Part shown: positions 16,216 through 24,452 of the stretch, one piece after another | Position numbering within the stretch: position 1 is the first letter of the stretch | Layout of the letters: every line of letters begins with the position of its first letter | Origin: Mesorhizobium sp. AR02 | GTDB lineage: Bacteria; Pseudomonadota; Alphaproteobacteria; Rhizobiales; Rhizobiaceae | Length of the DNA stretch: 64,000 nt | Assembly: GCF_024746835.1 (NCBI RefSeq) | Contig: NZ_CP080531.1 | Span: forward strand, 6,468,001-6,532,000 | Direction: 5' to 3' | Made by a program: the position numbers and the translations under genes | Notes under the pieces: generated by a model | Databases searched by the model: none | Seen by the model: only the letters and a program-made list of their open reading frames with translations | What the model was told of the DNA's origin: nothing

Positions 16216-17196
16216 TTGCCGCGGTTCGCAAATAAGAGCCACCACTTCATCCCGAAAGCGTATCTGTCGGCATGGACTGACCCCGCTACGCCGGCGGACC
16301 AAATGCCCTATGTGTGGCTATTCCCGCGCACGGGAGGAGACGGCCGCCGAAAATCGCCTAAAAACATGTTCCAGGAAACGGATATGTATACGGTGGCCAT
16401 GCCGGACGGCAGCCGAGATTTGTCATTCGAACATGGGTTGAGCCAACTTGAGAGTGGCATGGCACGGCTGCGCGAAGACTTTGTCGAGCAGCGGAAACTC
16501 CTTCCGAACATTTTACGGATGAAGCTCTCTGTGTTTATCGCCGCGATGCATTCTCGGACTCCGCGATTTCGGGATCATCAGCGTCAGCAGTGGCAGAAGA
16601 TCCTGTCTACCGGCGACGAAATCACGAAACAGATGGCAACCAAAACGCCGGCCGAAAGAGCACGGATCGCTCGACTAAGCCTTCCCCCTAGCGGCCCTAC
16701 GATGTCGATGGAAGACGTGCAGCGCATCGTCGACTATCCGATCCAATCAATCGCGCCGGCAGTGATCGAATCGGAATTTCCATTCTTAATGCAGATGAGA
16801 CTTACCGTTTTCTGCAGCGACCCATCAGGCCAAGGCTTTATCACCTCGGACGCGCCTGTGGTTTGGTATGACCCCGAGGCCTACAAACGGCCTCCGATGT
16901 ATCGAGGCGCCGCGCTGATGTACGAAAGCTTGGAGATCACGATGCCGCTCTCGCCGCGCAGAATGCTTTTTATTGCCCATGACAAGCCAATGTCGAAGGG
17001 CGTTAAGCCGATTATTGCCCATGACAAGCCAATGTCGAAGGGCGTTAAGCCGATCTCCTACACCGATGTCTCAGAAGATGTTGTCGTCGCGTTGAACCGA
17101 CGCACCGCGCGATTTGCCGATCAGGAGATAGTCGTCAGCAAAGATTTTTTTGATGGCCGCTGGACGCCCGGAAAGCCAAGGGTCGACATATCCTGA
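16216..17196 (+). CDS. DUF4238 domain protein with internal duplication
   Basis: A 326-residue protein starting with TTG at 16216 behind AGGGGA. The N-terminus 'NKSHHFIPKAYLSAWTD' is the DUF4238 hallmark (HHxIPxxYLxxF/W). The middle is helical and charged, and 'FITSDAPVVWYDPE' plus 'TMPLSPRRMLFIAHDKP' match the family's conserved central and C-terminal motifs. Function is unknown; members are patchily distributed accessory genes. A 14-residue segment (IAHDKPMSKGVKPI) occurs twice in tandem near residues 253-280. GC content is visibly lower than in the housekeeping genes. The next gene, 32 bases on, may be its partner. Confidence 0.8.
   Translation: MPRFANKSHHFIPKAYLSAWTDPATPADQMPYVWLFPRTGGDGRRKSPKNMFQETDMYTVAMPDGSRDLSFEHGLSQLESGMARLREDFVEQRKLLPNILRMKLSVFIAAMHSRTPRFRDHQRQQWQKILSTGDEITKQMATKTPAERARIARLSLPPSGPTMSMEDVQRIVDYPIQSIAPAVIESEFPFLMQMRLTVFCSDPSGQGFITSDAPVVWYDPEAYKRPPMYRGAALMYESLEITMPLSPRRMLFIAHDKPMSKGVKPIIAHDKPMSKGVKPISYTDVSEDVVVALNRRTARFADQEIVVSKDFFDGRWTPGKPRVDIS
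16972..17055 (+). repeat. 42-base tandem duplication inside the DUF4238 gene
   Basis: Two adjacent 42-base copies (16972-17013 and 17014-17055) differ only at the last base. The length is a multiple of three, so the frame is kept and 14 residues are repeated. The near identity points to a recent slippage or recombination event. Confidence 0.95.
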
Positions 17197-17228
17197 CCAA
17201 TGAAAGCCCGATCAAAGGATTCAGACCC

Positions 17229-17810
17229 ATGGCCCAGGTGAGAGTGAAACTGAAGGCTCGTCGCCAAATCAATATCCATAATGATCTCGGCGGTGCGGCG
17301 TTCTATTTCAAGAAAAAGGTCGACCATCGAATCGAGACGGATGATCGCGAGGGCATTTCCTTCGAGATTATGGCGGGGCTGACATTCCTCGCTTTTGAGG
17401 CTGAGGCTAAGTTTAATTTCCTCGGATACAAACTGATCAAGGGATGGAATGAACGGGAGCAAGCTTCGAAGAAAGTTGAAGCTGTTTGTGGCGCTCTCGG
17501 GGTAAAGCCGGACCACGCAGCGAGGCCATATTCGAGCCTATCGAGGCTTCGAACTTTCCGAAACACCTTGGCGCATGGGAAGCCTGACGAACACACCTTC
17601 GATCAAGAGGTCGTAGCTACCGTCGAGGAGCTAGAGGCCATGGGCATCCTGCATGCCGAATGGGAAAGTCACATTGATCAGACATTTTTGAGCGAAGCGT
17701 ACGACGACCTGGATCAAATCTGGAAAGACCTTTTGGAGAAATCCGGGTTGACCATATTCGATACACTCACGCACGGTAGCAGCCATATGAGTTTTATAGA
17801 GCACGTTTGA
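17229..17810 (+). CDS. Helical protein with HEPN-like RNxxxH motif
   Basis: A 193-residue protein of unknown family. It is mainly helical and charged. Residues 107-117 read 'LRTFRNTLAHG', with R111-N112-TLA-H116 fitting the Rx4-6H motif of HEPN ribonucleases, and the 'RxxRNxxAHGK' setting is typical of HEPN-like folds. A preceding helix (IMAGLTFLAFEAEAKFNFLG) could be the first long helix of the domain. It follows the DUF4238 gene by 32 bases, suggesting a two-gene unit. HEPN proteins occur in toxin and phage-defence systems, but no antitoxin is recognised, so the role is open. Confidence 0.65.
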   Translation: MAQVRVKLKARRQINIHNDLGGAAFYFKKKVDHRIETDDREGISFEIMAGLTFLAFEAEAKFNFLGYKLIKGWNEREQASKKVEAVCGALGVKPDHAARPYSSLSRLRTFRNTLAHGKPDEHTFDQEVVATVEELEAMGILHAEWESHIDQTFLSEAYDDLDQIWKDLLEKSGLTIFDTLTHGSSHMSFIEHV

Positions 17811-17915
17811 GGCTTTTCAGGCAGCGGCGCGACAGAACAATATTCCGCAACGATGTCATATCTGATCAATTGTCAGTTGAGGCGAAGCTTGAGTGGCGTA
17901 AAAAAGCGTGGTCTT

Positions 17916-18089
17916 TCAATTGCTTAAAGAGATCGTGCGGTCCGCCCCGCTAGACGTGTCCGCGTTGCGTCCGGATTTCGCGGCGGATTCAGAATATTTG
18001 CCGCCCAGCCTCTGATCAGACCAGTCACCCGAAGCTCGCCGGTTCCGGCGGGCATCCTTGGGTTCCTGCACATCCTTGGGTTCGTGCAC
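17916..18089 (-). CDS. Small hydrophilic hypothetical protein (57 aa)
   Basis: A GTG start at 18089 is placed six bases after a perfect AAGGAGG ribosome site (18102-18096), which is the main evidence that this frame is real. The protein opens with two copies of a short repeat (HEPKDV, QEPKDA), encoded by near-identical 18-base direct repeats at 18053-18088, and is then rich in Arg, Ser and Lys. No domain is recognised. It is convergent with the HEPN-motif gene and divergent from the glycosyltransferase gene. Confidence 0.5.
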   Translation of the reverse strand: MHEPKDVQEPKDARRNRRASGDWSDQRLGGKYSESAAKSGRNADTSSGADRTISLSN

Positions 18090-18200
18090 TTGGGGCCTCC
18101 TTGGCTGCCGTGAGTGCAATTCGGCGGCCCAAAGGAAATAGGGCGGCTCGATCGAACATCAAACGCTCTTCGACCATTCGACGCATCTGCCAATGAGGCA

Positions 18201-18225
18201 GGAACGATCCTGCGGCTGAAGCATT
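18201..18225 (+). promoter_or_regulatory. Weak EcfG-like promoter before the glycan cluster
   Basis: GGAAC (18201-18205) is followed after 16 bases by CATT (18222-18225), one base off the EcfG -10 consensus CGTT. It lies 38 bases before the glycosyltransferase start. The match is incomplete, but an exact EcfG-type promoter precedes otsA in the same cluster. The rest of 18090-18262 shows no other feature. Confidence 0.3.
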
Positions 18226-18262
18226 TCGCTCCATGACCAGTTCATCGAGGGAAGGCCGGGCC

Positions 18263-19327
18263 ATGAAGATTGCCCATGTCGCACCATTGTACGAATCCGT
18301 GCCGCCAAGGCTCTATGGCGGCACCGAGCGCATTATTTCTTACCTTACCGAGGCCCTCGTCGACCTCGGCCACGACGTGACGCTGTTCGCCAGTGGCGAC
18401 ACCAAGACCTCCGCCAGGCTCGTGCCATGCCGCGAGCGGGCGCTTCGTCTCGATCCGCGTCCGCTCAAGTCCGAGATCGCGGCGCATCTGTCGATGTTAG
18501 ATGAGGTGAGGAAGCAGGCCGACGATTTTGACGTCATTCACTTCCATCTCAGCCATTTCCTGCATTTCCCGTTTTTCCGCGATATGCCGCAGCGCACGGT
18601 GACGACGCCACATGGCAGACTGGACTACGCGGACCTCGCACAAGCCTATGACCGGTTCCCGCGGTTCCCGATGATTTCGATATCGCGCAGCCAGCGAGCG
18701 CGATTCGGATCCGCGAACTGGCTGGCGACGATCCATCACGGGCTGCCGGTCGATCTCTACGAACCCGACTTCGAGGCAGGCTCGGATGGTGGCTATCTTG
18801 CCTTTCTCGGCAGGATGTCGCGCGACAAGCGGCCGGACCGGGCGATCGAGATTGCTCGCCGCACCGGCCTGAAGCTCAAGCTCGCGGCCAAGATCGGCGA
18901 CGACGATCGCGCCTATTTCGAGGAAATCGTCCAACCCATGATCGATGGCCACCAGATCGAATATGTCGGCGAGATCAATGAGCAGCAGAAAGCGGCGTTT
19001 CTCGGAAACGCCGTCGCCCTGCTTTTCCCGATCGATTGGCCGGAGCCGTTCGGCCTTGCCGTGATCGAGGCGATGGCGTGCGGGACGCCGGTCATGGCCT
19101 GGAGTTGCGGCGCCATGCCGGAGATCGTCGACCACGGCGTGACCGGTTTCGTCGTCGAGACCATAGAGGATGCCGTTGCCTCCATGCCGGCTCTCCTGCA
19201 ACTCGACAGACGGCGTGTCAGGGCGGTGTTCGAGCGGCGCTTTTCAGCCCGCAGGATGGGTCAGGATTACGCCGCCGCCTATGCAGAGTTGGTCGACGAC
19301 GCCGGCAATCACATAAAGGCCTCGTAG
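18263..19327 (+). CDS. Glycosyltransferase family 4 protein
   Basis: A 354-residue GT-B glycosyltransferase. The N-terminal domain opens with 'MKIAHVAPLYESVPPRLYGG' (the GT4 glycine-rich acceptor loop), and the C-terminal nucleotide-sugar domain shows 'FLGRMSRDKRPDRAIEIARR' and 'PIDWPEPFGLAVIEAMACGTPV', with the EX7E motif. A GAAGG ribosome site precedes the ATG; an upstream in-frame ATG at 18233 is less likely. The donor and acceptor sugars cannot be read from sequence. It heads a cluster with a debranching-type enzyme and otsAB. Confidence 0.9.
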   Translation: MKIAHVAPLYESVPPRLYGGTERIISYLTEALVDLGHDVTLFASGDTKTSARLVPCRERALRLDPRPLKSEIAAHLSMLDEVRKQADDFDVIHFHLSHFLHFPFFRDMPQRTVTTPHGRLDYADLAQAYDRFPRFPMISISRSQRARFGSANWLATIHHGLPVDLYEPDFEAGSDGGYLAFLGRMSRDKRPDRAIEIARRTGLKLKLAAKIGDDDRAYFEEIVQPMIDGHQIEYVGEINEQQKAAFLGNAVALLFPIDWPEPFGLAVIEAMACGTPVMAWSCGAMPEIVDHGVTGFVVETIEDAVASMPALLQLDRRRVRAVFERRFSARRMGQDYAAAYAELVDDAGNHIKAS

Positions 19328-19362
19328 CGGTGTGCCCACTGGAATGAACAGGGACAGGCCTA

Positions 19363-21531
19363 TTGACCATCAGCCCACTTGACGAGCGCACGCTCGATCC
19401 GGCCATAGCACTGGCGTCTCTCGATGAGACGGCGCCGCGGGAACCGCACAGGCTGTTCGCCCTCAAGCATGGCGACTGCTTTGTCGTTGCCGACGCTTAT
19501 GGCGATATACGCGGCGTCGGTGACGGGTTCTTTCGCGACGACACGCGCGTGCTTTCTGAATTTCGCCTCACTGTCGGCGGGCGGTCGACGTCGTTGCTTG
19601 GCGCGTCGCTGAGCCAGGACAACGTCCTCTTCACCGCCAATTTGACCAATCTGCCGATTGAAAGCGCTGCTGGCCGCCAGATTCCGCAAGGCGCCATCCA
19701 TATCGAGCGCGTCAGGCTGCTGTGGGAGGAAAGGCTGTATGAGCGCATAACACTCTCCAATTACAGTCGGGAACATTCGACGATCCTGCTGTCGCTGCGC
19801 TTTGGCGCCGATTTCCGCGACATGTTCGAAGTCCGGGGCTCGACCCGCTCGAAGCGTGGAACCGCCCATACGGCCGAGATCACAGGGAACGCGGTCGTGC
19901 TCCGCTACGAAGGCCTGGACAAGGTGGTGCGCACATCGGCGATATCGTTTTCGCAGACGCCCGACCAGCTGACCTCCGAGCGGGCGGATTTCGTCATCGC
20001 CGTCACCAAGCGCAGCAGCCAGACGCTTTACGTGGAGGTGGGCAACGAGACAGACGATCGCCCCGAAAGCCATCGGTTTCGCGCTGCCGCCGCCCGTGCT
20101 CGTTTCGGCATGCGCGCCAAACGCCGGCATGGCGCGACGCTGCACAGTTCGGGCCGCGTTTTCAACGACTGGATGGCGCGGGCTCGCGCCGATGTCGCGC
20201 TGCTCACGACGGAATTGCCAACCGGGCCGTATCCCTATGCCGGCATTCCGTGGTTTTCCACGGCCTTTGGCCGGGATGGCGTGATTTCAGCCTTGCAGAT
20301 GCTCTGGCTCAATCCTGGGCTGGCGCGGGGCGTCCTGGCGTTTCTCGCCCAGCACCAGGCGACCGAGACCTCGCCTTTCAGCGATTCCGAACCCGGCAAG
20401 ATCATGCACGAAACCCGCAAGGGCGAGATGGTGGCGCTCAGCGAGTTGCCGTTCGGCCGCTACTATGGCGGTGTCGACACGACGCCGCTCTATATTCATC
20501 TTGCCTGCGCCTATGCGGACCGCACGGGGGACATAGCCTTCATCGATACGCTGTGGCCATCGCTGTGCGCCGCGGCCGAGTGGATCGAAACGGCGAGCCG
20601 TTCGACGGGTTTCCTCACCTACCAGCGCGCGGCAGAATCCGGCCTTGCCAACCAGGGATGGAAGGACAGTTTCGATTCCGTCTTTCACGCCGATGGCCGC
20701 ATTCCGAAGGGGCCGATCGCGCTGGTCGAGGTGCAGGGCTACGCCTTCGCGGCGTTCCAGGGGTTGGCGAAACTGGCACGGCTGCGCGGCGAAACGGAGC
20801 GGGCGGAGAGTTGGGAAGTACGCGCGGACACACTTCGCCAAAAAGTCGAGCGCCATTTCTGGATCGAGGACCTCAGCTACTATGCGCTGGCACTGGACGG
20901 CGATGGTCAGCCCTGCAAGGTGCGCACATCCAATGCCGGTCACCTGCTTTACGTCGGCCTTCCCAGCCCGGATCGCGCGCGCATGGTCGCCGACCAGCTG
21001 CTGTCGGCCTCGTTCCATTCCGGCTGGGGACTGCGGACGCTGGCGGACGACGCGATCTTCTTCAATCCGATGTCCTATCACAACGGGTCCATCTGGCCGC
21101 ACGACACAGCGATCTGCGCGGCCGGGCTGGCGCGATACGGCAGCCGCGACAGCGTGGTGCGGCTGATGAGCGGAACTTTCGAATCCGCCGTTCATTTCAA
21201 CATGCGTCTGCCAGAACTCTTTTGCGGCTTCACGCGCGCAGCCGGCGAAGCGCCGATTGCCTATCCGGTGGCCTGCCTGCCACAAGCCTGGTCCGCCGGC
21301 TCGGCCTTCATGCTCATGCAATCGTGTCTCGGCCTTCAGATCGATGGCTGGACAGGCGAGATCCATGTGACCCGGCCGCGCCTGCCGATCGGCATCGACA
21401 GCCTCGTCGTCCGCCATCTTTCGGTAGGGCAGGCGGCGGTGGATCTGACATTCCAGCGCGTGGGAGATCGTGTCGGCGCCTTCCTTGCGGAACCGCATGA
21501 AGGGCTGGTGCCTCTGGTGGTCAGAAGCTGA
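19363..21531 (+). CDS. Glycogen-debranching-type amylo-alpha-1,6-glucosidase
   Basis: A 722-residue protein. The N-terminal bis-domain of glycogen debranching enzymes is seen at about residues 30-230 ('FALKHGDCFVVADAYGDIRG', 'GDGFFRDDTRVLSEFRL'). The C-terminal (alpha/alpha)6 barrel carries 'GIPWFSTAFGRDGVISALQML', 'RYYGGVDTTPLYIHLACAY', 'NQGWKDSFDSVFHADG' and 'NPMSYHNGSIWPHDTAICAAG'. It probably hydrolyses alpha-glucosidic bonds. The start is TTG 19363; no ATG is available near the conserved N-terminus. It lies 35 bases after the glycosyltransferase. Confidence 0.88.
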   Translation: MTISPLDERTLDPAIALASLDETAPREPHRLFALKHGDCFVVADAYGDIRGVGDGFFRDDTRVLSEFRLTVGGRSTSLLGASLSQDNVLFTANLTNLPIESAAGRQIPQGAIHIERVRLLWEERLYERITLSNYSREHSTILLSLRFGADFRDMFEVRGSTRSKRGTAHTAEITGNAVVLRYEGLDKVVRTSAISFSQTPDQLTSERADFVIAVTKRSSQTLYVEVGNETDDRPESHRFRAAAARARFGMRAKRRHGATLHSSGRVFNDWMARARADVALLTTELPTGPYPYAGIPWFSTAFGRDGVISALQMLWLNPGLARGVLAFLAQHQATETSPFSDSEPGKIMHETRKGEMVALSELPFGRYYGGVDTTPLYIHLACAYADRTGDIAFIDTLWPSLCAAAEWIETASRSTGFLTYQRAAESGLANQGWKDSFDSVFHADGRIPKGPIALVEVQGYAFAAFQGLAKLARLRGETERAESWEVRADTLRQKVERHFWIEDLSYYALALDGDGQPCKVRTSNAGHLLYVGLPSPDRARMVADQLLSASFHSGWGLRTLADDAIFFNPMSYHNGSIWPHDTAICAAGLARYGSRDSVVRLMSGTFESAVHFNMRLPELFCGFTRAAGEAPIAYPVACLPQAWSAGSAFMLMQSCLGLQIDGWTGEIHVTRPRLPIGIDSLVVRHLSVGQAAVDLTFQRVGDRVGAFLAEPHEGLVPLVVRS

Positions 21532-21537
21532 AAAATC

Positions 21538-21563
21538 GGAACCATCACGCCACCGTGAGCGTT
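21538..21563 (+). promoter_or_regulatory. EcfG-type general-stress promoter before otsA
   Basis: GGAAC (21538-21542), 17 bases, CGTT (21560-21563) is an exact match to the EcfG/RpoE2 consensus. It starts six bases after the stop of the debranching gene and lies about 70 bases before the otsA ATG. Trehalose synthesis genes are known members of this stress regulon in rhizobia. Confidence 0.7.
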
Positions 21564-21632
21564 GGGCCATAAGACTATGGGTGCCGGAGCTCCAGCCCCT
21601 GCTGTATCCCATTGAAAGGTAAATCGATTTCA

Positions 21633-23402
21633 ATGCCCGACAACAGTTCGTACCTGGTCGTTCCCCCATTCGCACTATGGCTCTTCACCCTTGCAGCTGT
21701 CGGCGTCTTGATCATCGCGCTGGTGACGATGATGTTGCGGGCGCGCAAGGGCGGCAGGCTGGCCGCTGCAGAGGTCGAATCCGTTCGCGGCCCGTTGCCG
21801 GAATTCGAGAAGAATGGGCAGTCGGCCGTTGCCGCGCTGGTGCAGTGGTCGTCCGAAACGCTGCGTCATATCCTGGCAACGGAACTCCCCGATGCCCAGG
21901 TGATCGTCGTCTCAAATCGTGAGCCGTACATCCACAACCGCGAGGGCGACGACATCCAGCTGGTCGTACCCGCCAGCGGGCTCGTCTCCGCCCTGGAGCC
22001 GATCACGCGCGCCTGTGCGGGCACGTGGATCGCCTATGGCGGCGGCTCGGCCGACGCGCTTGTCGTCGACAAGAACGACCGGATCGAGGTGCCGCCGGAC
22101 AATCCTTCCTACACGCTGCGCCGCGTCTGGCTGAGTGAGGAGGAACAGCAAGGTTATTATCTCGGCTTTGCCAATGAAGGCCTCTGGCCGCTGTGCCATA
22201 TCGCTTTCACCCGGCCGATATTCCGCGCCTCCGACTGGGAGGCCTACGAAGCGGTCAACCGCAAATTCGCCGACACCGTTGTTGCTGAAGCCCGCAACGA
22301 GCGGCCGATCGTGCTGGTCCAGGATTACCATTTCGCGCTGTTGCCGCGCATGATCCGGGAGCGCCTGCCAGAGGCGATCATCATCACCTTCTGGCACATT
22401 CCGTGGCCGAATTCGGAAGTGTTCAGCATCTGCCCGTGGCGTGAGAAGATTCTCGAGGGCCTGCTCGGCAGTTCGATCGTCGGCTTTCACACCCAGTTCC
22501 ATTGCAACAACTTCATCGACAGTGTCGACCGTTTCCTGGAAAGCAGGATCGAGCGCGAGGATTCGGCCATTTCCCATGGCGGCGAGATCAGCCTGGTTCA
22601 CGCCTATCCGATTTCAATCGAATGGTCGCCACCGCATCTGGACAAGCTGCCGGACGCAGCGCAATGCCGCCGGCAGGTTCGCGAGAAATTCGGCCTGGCC
22701 GAGGATGTCAGGCTGTGCGTAGGTGTTGAACGTCTCGACTACACCAAGGGCATCCTCGATCGCTTCAATGCGCTCGATGAACTGCTGACGCTTCATCCGG
22801 AATGGATCGGCAAGGTGGCGTTACTGCAGATCGCGGCGCCCAGCCGCGGCACTCTGCCTGCCTATCAACAACTGTACGAGGAGTGCCTGCGCCATGCCGA
22901 GGATCTCAACCAGCGTTATGGCCGCGAAGGCTACACGCCTGTCCTGATGGTGACGGAACATCACTCGCAGCTGCAGGTCTACGAAATCTACCGCGCCGCC
23001 GACGTCTGCATGGTCACCAGCCTGCATGACGGCATGAACCTGGTTGCCAAGGAGTTTGTCGCGGCGCGCGAGGATGAACAGGGTGTGCTGCTGCTCAGCA
23101 TGTTCGCCGGCGCCTCGAAGGAGCTGCTGGAAGCACTGATCGTCAATCCCTATGACGCGGCGATGATGGGCGACGCCTTGCTGCAGGCCTTGACCATGTC
23201 GCAGGAGGAGCAACGCCAGCGCATGCGACGCATGCGCGAGATCGTGCGCGAAAACAATGTCTATCGGTGGGCGGGCAGCATGCTTCTCGATGCTGCGCGT
23301 TTGCGCAAGCGTGATGCAGTCGATCGTGCCGTGGGTGCTGCTCCAGCGGCCCCAGCCAATGTGATATCGCTGCTTGATCGCAGACGCGTGGCGGCGCTGT
23401 GA
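21633..23402 (+). CDS. otsA: Trehalose-6-phosphate synthase with N-terminal membrane anchor
   Basis: OtsA joins UDP-glucose and glucose-6-phosphate to trehalose-6-phosphate. The GT20 domain starts near residue 90 ('[13 protein letters not shown]'), and shows '[12 protein letters not shown]', '[10 protein letters not shown]', '[17 protein letters not shown]', '[14 protein letters not shown]', '[11 protein letters not shown]' and '[16 protein letters not shown]'. At 589 residues it is over 100 longer than E. coli OtsA. The extra N-terminus holds a clear membrane helix (residues about 15-35, then 'RARKGG' inside). Start ATG 21633 is preferred to TTG 21612. Its TGA overlaps the otsB ATG. Confidence 0.92.
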   Translation: MPDNSSYLVVPPFALWLFTLAAVGVLIIALVTMMLRARKGGRLAAAEVESVRGPLPEFEKNGQSAVAALVQWSSETLRHILATELPDAQVIVVSNREPYIHNREGDDIQLVVPASGLVSALEPITRACAGTWIAYGGGSADALVVDKNDRIEVPPDNPSYTLRRVWLSEEEQQGYYLGFANEGLWPLCHIAFTRPIFRASDWEAYEAVNRKFADTVVAEARNERPIVLVQDYHFALLPRMIRERLPEAIIITFWHIPWPNSEVFSICPWREKILEGLLGSSIVGFHTQFHCNNFIDSVDRFLESRIEREDSAISHGGEISLVHAYPISIEWSPPHLDKLPDAAQCRRQVREKFGLAEDVRLCVGVERLDYTKGILDRFNALDELLTLHPEWIGKVALLQIAAPSRGTLPAYQQLYEECLRHAEDLNQRYGREGYTPVLMVTEHHSQLQVYEIYRAADVCMVTSLHDGMNLVAKEFVAAREDEQGVLLLSMFAGASKELLEALIVNPYDAAMMGDALLQALTMSQEEQRQRMRRMREIVRENNVYRWAGSMLLDAARLRKRDAVDRAVGAAPAAPANVISLLDRRRVAAL

Positions 23403-24184
23403 TGTCGATATTGCCAAACCTGCCGGAACCCCTCGTCCCGCAAGGGCCATGGAGCCTGTTCCTCGATATCGATGGCACGCTTCTCGAACATGCCGCGCAC
23501 CCCGATGCGGTGGTTGTCAGTGAGGAGTTGCGCATGCTGTTGACACGGCTTGAATCGCAATTGGACGGAGCATTGGCGTTCATCACGGGACGGTCGATCG
23601 CCGCTGTCGACCATCTCTTCCAGCCTCTCAGATTGCGCGCCGCGGGGCTCTATGGCCTCGAGCACAGGCTGGCACGCGATGGTCCGGTCGAAGCCGCCGT
23701 CGAACCGGCTGACATTGCAGCGCTTGCCAACGAAATCGCGACGGAACTGGACAATGCGGATGTCTATATCGAACGCAAGGGACCAATCCTGGCCATTCAT
23801 ACACGCGCGGCACCGCATTTGCTGCAGCGGGCGACGCAGCTGGTCGAACAGGCACTGGACAAATTACCCGCGGGATATCGGGTCTTGGCCGGGAATGCCG
23901 GTGTGGAATTGATGCCGCTGGAGGCGGCGAAGGGAGCAGCTATCCGACGCTTCATGCAGATTCCGGATTTCGGGGGACGCCGACCGGTGTTCCTCGGTGA
24001 CGATACTTCAGACGAGAACGGGTTCGAGGTCGTCAACGAATTGGACGGCGTCTCGGTTCGCATAAAGCCGTACGGATCGACAGCGGCACCTTTTGCGCTG
24101 GCCGGCGTGGATGCGGCCTTGGCCTGGCTGGACGGGATGAACAAACGCGAGACCGCGGCCACGCTGGCCGCAATGGCCAAATGA
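23402..24184 (+). CDS. otsB: Trehalose-6-phosphate phosphatase
   Basis: OtsB removes phosphate from trehalose-6-phosphate to give trehalose, a stress protectant. The 260-residue HAD-family protein has motif I 'FLDIDGTLLEHA' (residues about 20-31), motif II 'FITGRS', a C2 cap region, and motif IV 'FLGDDTSDENGFEVVNE'. The ATG at 23402 overlaps the otsA stop by one base, so the two are coupled; a GTG at 23399 is the only alternative. Confidence 0.95.
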   Translation: MSILPNLPEPLVPQGPWSLFLDIDGTLLEHAAHPDAVVVSEELRMLLTRLESQLDGALAFITGRSIAAVDHLFQPLRLRAAGLYGLEHRLARDGPVEAAVEPADIAALANEIATELDNADVYIERKGPILAIHTRAAPHLLQRATQLVEQALDKLPAGYRVLAGNAGVELMPLEAAKGAAIRRFMQIPDFGGRRPVFLGDDTSDENGFEVVNELDGVSVRIKPYGSTAAPFALAGVDAALAWLDGMNKRETAATLAAMAK

Positions 24185-24230
24185 ACCGGATTGCACCCAA
24201 GCCACTTCTCGCGCATGGAAGGAGTTTGCA

Positions 24231-24443
24231 ATGACCCAACTGACCAGCTTCATCCGGGAAATCATGCCTGCCTGGCTGCGGCGGCACTCTGAGCCGCAAA
24301 GCGTTGATGACAAGACGGCAGCTGAGCCGTTGCGTCCCGAAGACGCCGATGCAATCTGGCGCAAGGCTGTCGAGAACGATTTGTTTGGAGCCAACACAAC
24401 GGATTATGCCGAGACCGGGGGGAAGGGCTGCAATCGCCATTGA
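24231..24443 (+). CDS. Small hypothetical protein after otsB
   Basis: A 70-residue protein with a good ribosome site (GAAGGAG, then TTTGCA before ATG). It starts 'MTQLTSFIREIMPAWLRRHSE', an amphipathic segment, followed by an acidic linker and ends 'TGGKGCNRH'. No domain is recognised. It lies 46 bases after otsB and is probably cotranscribed with the trehalose genes, and ends 9 bases from the convergent dprA. Confidence 0.65.
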   Translation: MTQLTSFIREIMPAWLRRHSEPQSVDDKTAAEPLRPEDADAIWRKAVENDLFGANTTDYAETGGKGCNRH

Positions 24444-24452
24444 CGATTGCTC

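Noticed and set aside
16063..16302. 79-codon minus-strand frame across the tRNA
   Set aside because: Its end is translated from antisense tRNA-Lys ('GFEPMTY'), a well-known annotation artefact.
16025..17810. Idea that the HEPN-motif protein cleaves the adjacent tRNA-Lys(UUU) in the manner of PrrC
   Set aside because: Only proximity supports it; the protein does not show PrrC-like NTPase features and the position is a common insertion site.
17924..18193. Alternative 89-codon minus-strand frame
   Set aside because: It overlaps the frame with the perfect ribosome site in another frame, and has no start signal of its own.
16101..18262. Second copy of the tRNA-Lys 3' end marking an integrated island
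   Set aside because: No repeat of the tRNA 3' end and no integrase gene was found by eye downstream; an island is possible but its right end is not shown.
20287..21675. 462-codon open frame on the minus strand
   Set aside because: It lies opposite the debranching-type enzyme, shows no recognisable domain and has the composition of an antisense shadow in GC-rich coding DNA.
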